Of a stretch of DNA of 64,000 nt, positions 11,151-20,760 are shown piece by piece; the first letter of the stretch is position 1, and each line of letters starts with the position of its first letter. Location of the stretch: positions 14,422,652-14,486,651 of the forward strand of contig CM064655.1 in NCBI GenBank assembly GCA_032717465.1. Reading direction: 5' to 3'. The notes under the pieces were generated by a model that searched no databases, had not been told where the DNA came from, and saw nothing but the letters and a program-made list of their open reading frames with translations. Origin of the DNA: Coenobita brevimanus. Taxonomy: Eukaryota > Arthropoda > Malacostraca > Decapoda > Coenobitidae. The translations under genes were made by a program, and so were the position numbers.

Positions 11151-11335
11151 ACCAAGTCCTTTGTCTGGTCCTGGGTCGTCATCGTTAGGTCAGTCCTTGT
11201 CTGAGGCTTCTTGTTTGTTTTTTTTAGTTAGTTGTTTTCCGGGGAGGGGCACTAACCCTCCGCCAACACTTTTAGTCGCCTTTTACAACAAGCAGGGATA
11301 CTTGGGGAGTATTCTTGAAAAAAAAAACCCTAAAT

Positions 11336-12155
11336 GTTACTGCGTTTAACCTTTGTGGACAACTATATTGTAAATATATTATTTTGGAAAGTTCCATTGA
11401 CCTAAACTGCGTCTGAGTGGTTGATGACGTGTCCTGAGGATGAAAGGCCACACATGAAAAGCAGATGTGGGTTTAAAATATTCCATCCATCCATCCATTG
11501 CCAGATGCCATGTATCCCAAACAGGGTGGCCAAGGGCTTAAGAGTTAATTGTTTTACAGGGAGGGGCACTAATCCTCCACCAACCCCACTTGACACGTAG
11601 GGAGAACGTTTACATAGATAAAAGGAACATTTGGCTTGGCTTTAGTTTAATTAAATCAAAGGTTAATCAGTTAGATTCATCTCATATATATCATGAAATA
11701 ATCTAACTGTATTTTGCATTGTAATTAATAAACAGTTGACACCTCTACAATTCTATGAGGAACCAAGAGGCTCGCCATATTAGTCACTCTGCTACCAACT
11801 CGTCGAGTTAGCACCCTGTAAATATGCACCGCAAGGATGCTTGGAAGCCCAGGCAACCGATCTAACCATCAGGCTCATTGTCATCTGTTGTCGGACTCTT
11901 TCTAGCTAAGTAACCTTTATGAATTGGCCAATTCAATGGGGAATTAGCTAGAAGATAGGAGAATAATAACTAGGTGAGTTGGAGTATCAGTTACACCAAA
12001 TCCCTCTAAAAGACTTATGTAAATTTACTTAAGGTCGTGTTAGACAGACACTCGTCAGACAAAAGTGTATAAATAATTTTCTGACATATTTTTTGGTGCC
12101 CTGAAAGAGGATACCGACTTGAATAAATAAATTTCTGACATATAATTTTATCACA
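11336..12155 (+). mobile_element. Second LTR copy, 5'-truncated, opposite orientation
   Basis: Homologous along its length to the reverse complement of 28-840. Shared landmarks are TGGACAACTATA (near 11357), the GAATTGGCCAATTC palindrome (about 11922-11935), and GGTGCCCTGAAAGAGGATACC near 12095. It ends TTTATCACA at 12155, matching the TTTTTCACA end of the first LTR, and F1 sequence resumes directly. The first ~165 bp of the LTR are missing next to the 5' end of F2 copy 1. It is interrupted by a short F2 derivative (11480-11612). No internal coding region is present. Confidence 0.75.
11480..11612 (-). mobile_element. Short non-autonomous F2 derivative (5' UTR joined to 3' end)
   Basis: Read on the minus strand it starts with F2 5'-UTR sequence (GGATTAGTGCCCCTCCCTG, TAAAACAA) and passes straight into the F2 3' end (GGCCACCCTGTTTGGGATA, ATCTGGCAATGGATGGATGG). 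It lacks the whole ORF and has a (GGAT)n tail. It interrupts LTR copy 2: homology to the first LTR stops at AAAATATT and resumes at TTTACATAG. Confidence 0.75.
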
Positions 12156-14726
12156 ATTATTTTCCTTTCAGATGTGTCAAGCTCTAATGAAATCAGTTCT
12201 ACTTGTGATGGTCTATCTAGTTGTATCATTTTGACTTGTAAATTTTTCTTTGTTAATACCAGAACTCCTTGTTTTTTTACATTTCTGTCTCTTCTCCATA
12301 TACTGTAATCCTCAAAGCTTTGGGTGTTGTTTGATGTCCTTGGGATTAATTTTATTTCAGTCAGGCAAATAATATGAGGTTCCATTTCTTTGGCATAGTC
12401 TTTTATCTCTAATAATTTGGATACCATTCTGTCTACATTTGAGTACATCAACTTAATCATGTCGCATACATATCTGACATTTGAGTCTACTATCTTCCTT
12501 TTTCTCAGACCCTGTTGCTTATGTGCAATTTTCTTACTTGTAATCCCACTACTTTGTACAAAAATTTGCTCCTCTCTTCCTCTGATTTTTCCTCAATTCT
12601 TGTTTTTGCTTCTACCCTCTTTTCCTTTGGTGATCCTCATCCCTCCTGAGTTAGGCACCTTTTTATCCATATTTTTTTTAAAATTCCTCTTTTTCCATGA
12701 GTTTATTAGCATTTTTTAATATTTCCTCTACAGTTTTCACACTTTGCAAGGGTACTTTCAGGTGCCTTGACTTATTTCTCTCATACTTTCCTAGCCTTTT
12801 GTGTTACTCTATATCTTTACCACAGATAACCTCTGATACTTCCTTCAATATGTTCATTATATTTACCATCTCCTTTTTGTTTCTCTAGATTCTGTTTTTT
12901 ATTTCTTCCTGATATATACCAGTAATTACCAAAGATTTGTTGATATCTGCTGATTCTCTGACCAGTTTTGGGTTGTTTATAGTGAATTCTTTTACTTCCT
13001 TCTAATGCTTTTTTCTTTTACTTTTGTTTCTAAGTCTTTCCATACTTTCACCTTTTCAGCATACGTAGTTTGTGATTGATCAGTGCAATTTCTCATGATT
13101 TTATTTGCCAGGGTTATCTTCTCTTTAGTATCAATAAACATTTACATTCACTTGGAACTACCTAACTTATTATGTATTGTCTAGATTTCCTGCCAATCAT
13201 TTCATAGCATATAAATTAGCAGCTGTCACCACACTGACAATGTCAACCCTTCTCTGCCCCTAGGCCACATCATTCAGTTTACTGTCGTCTATCAAGGTGA
13301 AACCACGTCAAATTCGCACCTGTCCTTAGCCCCCTCCAAAGGGCCCTGTGATCTCTACCCTTACTAAACCTCGTGTGGGAAGGGATAAAGTGCTAAGTGA
13401 CTGCTGTGGAACGTAAACTGGCTGATTTATCAATGATAATGATGGACAGTGACTACGATCTTTCTGGAGACTCTCAAACAGTGCTAGCGGAAATGTAAAC
13501 AATGAGTAAATAATGTGTAAATAGCAAGTGAAGCAATGAATGTAAATATAACTGAACAGTGGAAAATAGTTTTATAAGTAACTGCAAGTGACAGTGCATA
13601 ACATGGTGTAAATAAAATAGACATGTAAATAATGTAAATAAAATAGAGAATGTAAATAGAATTGTAAATAAGTAGTAATATAAGAATACTTGTATAAATA
13701 CTAGGAGTAATGAAAGTGAAAGAGAAAGTTTCGCTCTAGCATGTATAAATACTGGGAGTAATGAAAGTGAAAGTGACAGACTCGCTCTCTACGCTAGTTT
13801 ACAGAACGAGAAAGTGAATGCCTGGAGTGAAAATAAACTACTAGTACTGAAAGAAACTTATAGATAAATACCGTATATATAAATAAGTGTAATAAAGTAC
13901 TAGGAATATAAAGTGTGAGTGTGTTTATAAATAATAAATGACAGCTCCGCCTCAGAATACCATCGGGGAACAAGCACGGGAGGAAAGCTCGTATGCGCTC
14001 GTAATTTACATTGCTTTCAGTTTTTTTTTTTTTTTTTTTTTTTTTTTGGAATTAGGATTCCAAACTACTTGAAATTCATAGAATAGTGTTTGTAATTATA
14101 ATATCAGGCAATGGTAACCATATTACGGGGTATCAGGATGTGTAAAGTGGAGACTTCGTTACCCAACTTCAGAAGTCCCCACAAGGCCTACGGTAGTCAA
14201 CAAAAGCTCAACAAACATCCCAGGAGAAATCTGAAGGTATGTGCCATAGGCTTATGTAATCATAATAATCTAGGACTAATAACTGATTTTTGACAAATAT
14301 TTTTAAAAAGTAAGTCGGAGCACGATTATCCCCGTGGGACGCACACGGCACACTCCCGACATCCCCGCGGTTAAGGGATAAATTCCTGGACATTCCTCTC
14401 TGCCATTTTCACCACTCTTGCAACTCTTGTTTGATTCAGTTTAGCACTTCCTTCACCCTCATCCTCATCGGTAAAGCCCTCAAACTCGCCGCTTTCAGGT
14501 GTAAACAGAGCTGCCACTTTCTGCCATGATGCAACCTATGAAAACTTTACACTTTCACTGTATTTTGTACTTTTGTTGGACCAAAATCTGCGCTTTTTTC
14601 ACCACTATCACATGGAACCATCATCCATGTATTCATTTACATAATCACAATAAGCTGGGTTCCTTTTTGCTACTGGTTCGGCAATTAATTCCCCACGATC
14701 CACTAAGAGCTCCGTCTCTGTCGACA

Positions 14727-14729
<3 letters not shown>
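12156..14729 (-). mobile_element. F1 LINE copy 2, decayed, full 5' end
   Basis: Minus-strand F1 copy. 12156-12460 is the start of the endonuclease (MYSNVDRM, IICLTEIKLIP, YSIWRRDRN). 12470-13138 is decayed ORF1 (ending with a motif like QVRKLHISNRV). 14386-14525 is the ORF1 N-terminus and 14526-14729 the 5' UTR. It is cut at 12155 by LTR copy 2 and interrupted by a piggyBac-type element (13139-14385). The 5' terminus (...CTCTGTCGACAACC) matches F1 copy 1 (...CTCTGTCGGCGACC), and both stop directly at (GT)n. Confidence 0.75.
13139..14385 (-). mobile_element. Non-autonomous piggyBac-like element, truncated copy
   Basis: Reverse-complement homologue of the element at 45045-47925: 13139-13500 matches about 47020-47385 and 13990-14385 matches about 45045-45420. 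The right edge is CCCCGCGGTTAAGGG followed by ATAA, a one-base change from the TTAA target. The left end has lost the terminal ~540 bp present in the other copy. No transposase coding is seen. The stretch is AT-rich with GTAAATA repeats (13490-13930) and a pure T run (14019-14047). Confidence 0.75.

Positions 14730-14778
<49 letters not shown>
14730..14778. repeat. (GT)n microsatellite
   Basis: A pure GT run between the 5' end of F1 copy 2 and the 3' end of a tRNA-derived SINE. Cys/Val and Thr/His open frames crossing it are artefacts of the dinucleotide. Confidence 0.97.
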
Positions 14779-14780
<2 letters not shown>

Positions 14781-14790
14781 ATGTGTGTGC

Positions 14791-15046
14791 GTAATTCACC
14801 GGGTTGGTCATTATCACTTGATGGTCGTGATCGTCAGCTTTTTACCCTCCCGGAAGGGAGCTGAGAGCTCATAAGTCCGATCTAAGGGCAAGGCTGTGAC
14901 CTTCACACACACACACCCATCCCCTTGCTCAAGGGGGACAGTAACCACCCACATCATCAGTGAAACTTTTCCCAACCTGAGCGAGGCGCGAACTCCCGTC
15001 CACCAGTTGGCAAGCGAGAACGTTACCACTGCGCCAGCGAGCGGTG

Positions 15047-15047
<1 letters not shown>
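14791..15047 (-). mobile_element. tRNA-derived SINE lodged between two (GT)n arrays
   Basis: On the minus strand the 5' part reads GCTCGCTGGCGCAGTGGTAA, with an A box (TGGCGCAGTGG, 15026-15036), followed about 30 bases later by a B-box-like GAGTTCGCGCCTC (14983-14995), as in a tRNA-promoted SINE. The body carries an internal (GT)n. The 3' end is GGTGAATTACGCACACACA, running into (AC)n. F1 elements end GGTAAATACACACAC, so the last bases are similar. The acceptor stem does not pair, so this is not a functional tRNA gene. Confidence 0.7.

Positions 15048-15110
<63 letters not shown>
15048..15110. repeat. (GT)n microsatellite
   Basis: A pure 63-base GT run between the SINE 5' end and the 3' terminus of F1 copy 3. 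Confidence 0.97.
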
Positions 15111-15112
<2 letters not shown>

Positions 15113-15640
15113 TTACCCATTTGTAGTACACAGGAATTGAGCTAAGTTTGTGTTATCCTGTGTCCATATCTTCATTTATCCAGTCTAGCTTTAAATACAC
15201 GAATGTTTTTGCCTGCACCACCTCCTCGTCTAAGTCATTCCAAACATCTATGCTTCTATTCGGGAAACAGAACATTTTAAGATCATTAAGACATCTACTT
15301 TTCCTCAACACGAGGTCATGACCTCTTGTTCTTCCATCATCCAAACAAAAAGATCCTCTCTATCAACCCTTTCCAGTTCTCAATCATTTCTAAACATCGT
15401 GATCATGTCATCCCTTTCCCTTCTCAAAAGGCAGTGTTGGTAACTTCAGCTTTTCCAATCTCTCCTCGTAGGTCAGTTCCCTGAAGCATGGTATCATCTT
15501 TGTTGCCATCCGTTGTACGCCCTCTAGTTTATCGATATGTTTCTTCAAATGAGGTCACCATACCACAGCCACATACTCTAGTCTTGGTCTTATCATGGTC
15601 ACAATCAACTCCCTCAGCATTTCCTCGTCCATTTAATTAA

Positions 15641-18600
15641 CCCTTTAACCGCGGGTGTCATTCCAGAATGACGGTGACAAAACTGGACCAAACCGCGGGT
15701 GTCATTCTGGAATGATCGTGAATATTTTGAACACCGCGCGTTTTCCCGGCGCGCAAATATTCTCACGCAAGAGTAGCTGTCGAGTTCTTTCACGCCAGCC
15801 ATCCCACACCTCCCTCCTCCAACCCCGAGGAGGCCCCCCCCACCCCTGCCCTGACCCGCGTCAGTCAGTATCTGTCCAGCTCTGTGCGTGATAATGGCGC
15901 TCCGTCCCGACTCATTGTCGCTCGCTTCCTCCTCTACAATGATTAGTGCTAGTGTTCCCTCTACCTCTACACTGGTAAAGGAACTGCCGACGGCGAGGCA
16001 GAAGGGGTTGAGCACTCCTGAAATTAGAACTGAGCTGGACAAAACTGTAAGTACTACTCTTGATTGTGGCAGTGAAAGTGACACACTCACAGCAAGCAGT
16101 GATGATTTGGCAGTGATTGGTGGTGAACCATTTTCCATTGATAGTGACAGTGATGAAAGTGATCATGTTGATTCCCCCCCACCACCCCCAACTTACTCTG
16201 GGAAAGGAAAGGCTCCTATGGGCAAATCTGGTATTGCACGTGGGAAGGGAGTGAAGCGCAGGCTCACGTCTCCCACACCAGGCCCTAGTACGCATTTCCC
16301 ATCAATTTCCCGTTCCCCTAGACCTATTGCCCTCACATCATCATCATCATCATCATCTGTCGTGCCCTCTCCTCAGTCTACATCATCTGAGGAGTACGAA
16401 TTACCAAAGCCTGCAAAGCGAGGGAAGGCAGGCCGTGCAGGCAGGCGTAGAACAAAGGGGATGCGTGGCAGTTGGAGGGCAAAGCTGGGCGATGAGCGAG
16501 GCGATAAGCGAGGTGATAAGCGGGGTAGAAAGGGTCAAGTTTCACCACGCACCAGGTCAGAAACCCCCCCGCCTGCCCCCCGCTCAGTTCCCTCAACCGC
16601 GCCACCCCCCCACTCACCGCCCCCGCACTCACCCCCCTCCCCGTTGCCTCCTGCCTCACCCACCTCCCGCTTGCCTCCTGCCTCACCTCCTGCCTCACCC
16701 ATTGCCTCTACATCAGCTCCTTCTCACGGGGAAACGAGTGGAATGCAACCTGCCCCTGCCACTGAACCACGCACAGGGCAAGTGGATGCATTTGTTTGGT
16801 CTGACGGTGGAGATTTCCAGCCACACAATCCACCGTTTTATATGACAAATGCTGGAATACAGCCTGCCTTCCCATGCAACGCAGGTGATGAGTTTGTTGA
16901 TTACTTCCTGGCCTTCCTTGATGATGAAATTGTGCAGCATGTCAGCGATGAGACCAATAGGTATGCAGCTCAGTGTGCAGCAGAAGGGCTGGGACCTATT
17001 GGCTCACCAAAGCAAGTGTCGTGGTTGCCTGTCGGGATCAGAGAGCTGTATGTTTTTTTTGCACTCATGTTTTTGATGCCCCATATAAAGAGACATGAGT
17101 TGGAGGAGTACTGGCTCGTGGATGACATAACTACTATCCCCATATTCGGGAAGTATATGTCACGGGATCGGTTCTGACAGCTGCTTGGATACCTGCACTT
17201 CGCTGACAATGACAACCCGTCCCAAACTGACCCTTTGTGGAAAGTGAGGGATTTTCTCAACAGGATTAGGGATCGATTTATGCGATTTTTCAGGCCTATG
17301 CAGAAAGTCGTCATAGACGAATCCCTGGTATTGTTCAGAGGACGTCTCAAATTCATGCAGTACATCCCCAGCAAACGCCACCGCTTTGGGATAAAGTTCT
17401 TTGTGCTGTGTGACTGTGAGACGGGGTATATACTGGATTTTGTCATTTACTCGGCTAGCACAATGGATGTGAACAGGAAAGACCCCCTTGGCTTCTCTGG
17501 CTCCATTGTAAAAGTGCTGATGGAGAGGTATTTTGGTGGTAATCATGTGCTGTACACAGACAATTATTACACAGCACCGAAACTCTCCAAATACCTTGCT
17601 GAACACGGCATTGGCACTGTTGGCACTGTACGGAGCTATAGGAAAGAGTGGCCTAGTTTCCCGAAGCATCATCATCATCCAGGGGAGATGTTCACCTGAA
17701 GAAGTCAGACAAGCTTCTTGCGATCAGGTGGCATGACAAGAAGGTCGTGAATATGATCAGCACCATCCACAAGGGGAATTGAAGAGAACTGGGAAGGTCA
17801 GCTACAGGACGGGAGAGCCAATCATGAAGCCTGATGCCGTCATTGATTATAATGTAAATATGAGACTCGTTGATAAGTCTGATATGATGATTGGCGAAAT
17901 CGACTGTCTCAGGAGAAACACCCGATGGTACAGGAAGGCTTGCCTGCACATGCTCGATATGTGCATGCTCAACGCCTTCATTCTCTACAAGACACAAGTC
18001 AGGGGCATAAGGCAACCATCACTGAGACAGTTTTCCAAGACTGTCGTGCAGCAGCTACTTGCACGATTTGGTCAGGTGACGGCATTGATCCCGAGGCGAC
18101 ACTCTGACACACAACCTGACCGTCTTGAGTGCCGCAATTACATGAGCCGGCACCAGCTTGTGAAATTGCCTCCTACAGCAGGCGGCAGGTTGTCACAGGG
18201 CCGCTGCAGAGTATGTTCAACCACCACACGGAGGCCTACGACGAGAAAAATGAGCACACACCAGTGCCTTGAATGCCAAGTCGCTCTATGTGTAACTCCG
18301 TGCTTTGCCGAGTACCACTCTCTGAGTAAATACTGAAAGTGACAGTGATATATAGTGATGCGACAGTGACGTGCTTTGCCAATAATTGTATAATGGATAA
18401 TGTAGTAATAAGGGATATTTTGCCTAGAAAATAAAGGAAATATTGGCCAGTATAATAAGTGATATTGTAATAAGAGAATCTGCGGCACTTGTGGAATTCT
18501 GCGGCACTTATGTAATTCTGTGATGCGCCAGTGACGCAATATAGTAATAAGTGCATTGTAAATATAATGTACATTGCCCATACTATATGTAAAATAATAT

Positions 18601-19063
18601 TAGAAGTTAGAAAGAATGAAAAGATCGCATGAAACGTCAGTGAGCGGGTGCCGCCGCAGTGAAGTGAGGCGCAGCCGCAGTGAAGAGCGGGTGCAGCCGC
18701 AGGGAAGTGCCTTTTACCTACCTCAGTGAACACAGAGTGGGTGTTTATCGTATGTACAGTGTTCATATATGTTTATATTACTATTATGAGAGAGTGGTTG
18801 GCATTTGGTACTGGTGTGTGGGGCGTAAAATAGTTATTTCACACCCCTCACTTCTAACGGCTCTCCCCGTCCTGTGAAAGTCAACAAAGTCATGAAACCT
18901 ACATCAATGGAAAGCTGAAGGTTTGTACTTTCTAATGGTACCTTATTTTTTTCTCTAGCCTTATTCTGTGCAGAGTTATTAAGGTTTAAAAGTTTGTTTA
19001 CATTTGGCTGAAACCACCGCGGGAGAGGACAGTCAGACCAAAACAATACCCGCGGTTAAAGGG
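15641..19063 (+). mobile_element. piggyBac DNA transposon, 3.4 kb, with TIRs and TTAA duplication
   Basis: Flanked by TTAA at 15637-15640 and 19064-19067. The terminal inverted repeats CCCTTTAACCGCGGGT are identical over 16 bases at both ends. Just inside the left end a motif built on AACCGCGGGTGTCATTC occurs twice (about 15646 and 15691), each followed by a GTCATTC..GAATGA palindrome, as subterminal transposase sites often do. It contains one transposase gene on the plus strand, now broken. It interrupts F1 copy 3 precisely at TTAA. Confidence 0.95.
15894..18336 (+). pseudogene. piggyBac transposase, one nonsense codon and two frameshifts
   Basis: DDD transposase that cuts and pastes at TTAA in the nucleus. 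The best start is MALRPDSL at 15894. Residues about 1-290 are a low-complexity tail: acidic-Ser stretch, Pro runs, a basic KRGKAGRAGRRR patch and Pro/Ser repeats. The catalytic core starts near FYMTNAGIQPAFP. A TGA at 17175-17177 interrupts between MSRDRF and QLLGYLHFADND. The core continues with VIDESLVLFRGR and YTDNYYTAPKLSKYL. Frameshifts at about 17695 and 17775 separate KKSDKLLAIRWHDKKVVNMI and VSYRTGEPIMKPDAVIDYN, which leads to MRLVDKSDMM. The Asp residues of IDE, TDN and VDKSD correspond to the family's catalytic triad. The C-terminus is a Cys-rich finger (CRVCSTTTRR ... QCLECQVALCVTPCFAEYH). Inactive as it stands. Confidence 0.9.
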
Positions 19064-20710
19064 TTAAAAGCCACTCTCATATTGGTCAGTAATTCATAAG
19101 TGCTTCCAATGATTCTGTTTATATGCTTTTCTAGTGACAAGTCATCATGAATAATCACTCCCAAGTCCTTTTCATCTCTAACTAATTATCTCATTGCTCA
19201 TTATATATGTACAATGCAGTCTTTTTTCACTCACTCCCATTTCTAATATACTTCTTGGCACTGAAATCCATTTTCCAAGTCTGGCTCCAGCTGTGGAGTT
19301 TGTCATGGTCTTCTTGCAGGTTTTTACAACTATCAGTACATTTACAGTACTATCTTTCACGATTTTAGCACCACCTGCGAACATACTTATGTAACCATTC
19401 AGACCTTCTGGAAAATTATTTATATATATCAGAAACATTAATGGAGCTAAGACAGACCCCTGGGGTACTCTACTGGTCACATTTTTCCACTGTGAAGTCT
19501 TCTCTCTCATACTGTTCTCATCTGCCTTCCAATCAGATAATCTTCTATCCACTTTAGTAGCTTTCCATGCATCCCTCCAAAAGTTTTCAACTTCAACAGC
19601 AGTCTCTTATATGACACCCTGTCAAATGTTTTCTTGAGATCAAGCTAGACACTATCTGCCCACCCCTTGCTCTCATATGACACCTATTACCCTACAATAG
19701 AAACATAATAAGTTGGTAACACAAGACCTTCCTTCCCTAAAACCAAACCGTATTGGTGTTTTCACTTCATGTTCTTCTAAATACTTTATCTATCTTTTTC
19801 TAATAATTTTTTCACAGATTTTACAACAACATTAGTAAGTGATGCAGGTCTATAATTTCGTGGACCTTCCCCATCTCCTCCCCTGAAGATTGGCAGAATA
19901 TTTGCTCCTTTCCAGTTTTTAGGTAACTGTCTATTTTTCAGAGAGCTCTTAATGATGACATAAACAGGCCACACTAATTGGTTAGCACATTCTTTCAGGA
20001 TCCATCCAGCCACACTATCTTGGTCCCATTGCTTTCCTCACATCCAAGTCCCTCATCAGCTGTAGTACCTCCTTCATGTCAACTGCAATTTCTGCCGTTC
20101 TTGTCATCCTGGGTTCTATTTCAGTTTCCCTAAATTCCTCTTCCAACACAGACTGACTGCAGCTTGTTCATTATTTTGCACAGTTCTTCTCTTATGTGAG
20201 TTTCATCTCTATCCCTCAATCATATTATACTGTCCTTAACTTTCATTTTACCATTTACAAACCTATAACATAGTTTAGGTTCCTTTTTACATTTAGTTAC
20301 AATATCTTTTTCATATTTCCTTTCTTCCTCTCTCCGCACCCTTACATATTCATTTCTTACATGCTTGTATTCCTTCCAAGCCCTTTCATTAAACCTTTTT
20401 CTCACTTTATTTCATGCTCTGTTTCTTGCCTCAAGTGACATTCTACACATATTGTTAAATCAATTTTTCTTCCTTTCTGTTACTGTGGAGAACTTTGAGA
20501 CATGTTTACTAACTCCTGTTTTATATACTTCTATCAAAAACTCATATTTCTCATCAACATTTGTGATTGCATTCATTTTACTCCATTCTACACTTTGGAA
20601 AAAGTTCCTCAGGGAAGCAAAGTCTGCCTTCCCATAAATATACCGGTATCTATTTTCTCTGTGTTTCTCTCCTTCCCTTACTCCCACCACTTCCATCTCA
20701 ATAACCAGAG

Positions 20711-20711
<1 letters not shown>

Positions 20712-20758
<47 letters not shown>
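20712..20758. repeat. (TG)n microsatellite
   Basis: A pure run between the truncated 5' end of F1 copy 3 and the 3' terminus of F1 copy 4. Confidence 0.97.

Positions 20759-20760
<2 letters not shown>

Larger units (their letters stand above)
5858..11318 (-). mobile_element. F2 LINE copy 1 (RTE-like), near full length, split by F5
   Basis: Minus-strand element of about 3.2 kb once the 2.3-kb F5 insertion (6787-9061) is removed, a usual length for RTE elements. The 3' end is GGCGTCTGGCAATAGA followed by (TAGA)n, seen on plus as (CTAT)n at 5858-5877. The 5' UTR (about 11160-11318) contains the block AGTGCCCCTCCCCGGAAAAC, also found in the two short derivatives at 11480-11612 and 36998-37084. 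A single ORF with EN then RT is recognisable but carries stops and frameshifts. The left flank is F3. The right flank is the truncated LTR copy 2. No clear target duplication could be read. Confidence 0.85.
15111..20711 (-). mobile_element. F1 LINE copy 3 (diverged subfamily), 5'-truncated
   Basis: The 3' end is at 15111 (plus: ATTTACCCATTTGTAGTAC). The RT C-terminal region is at 15153-15600. A piggyBac insertion occupies 15641-19063. The RT resumes at 19068 with a GVPQGSVLAPLMFLIYINNF motif (19178-19552), then MKVKDS, KEYKHVRNEYVRVRREEERKYEK (20220-20405), and the truncated end of the endonuclease (about 20460-20700). The palm motif is damaged (MFAGGAK in place of FADD). The 5' truncation point directly abuts a (GT)n array at 20712. 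Confidence 0.8.

Noticed and set aside
14526..15131. Open frames rich in Cys/Val or Thr/His repeats
   Set aside because: They are translations of the (GT)n/(AC)n microsatellites and SINE, not proteins.
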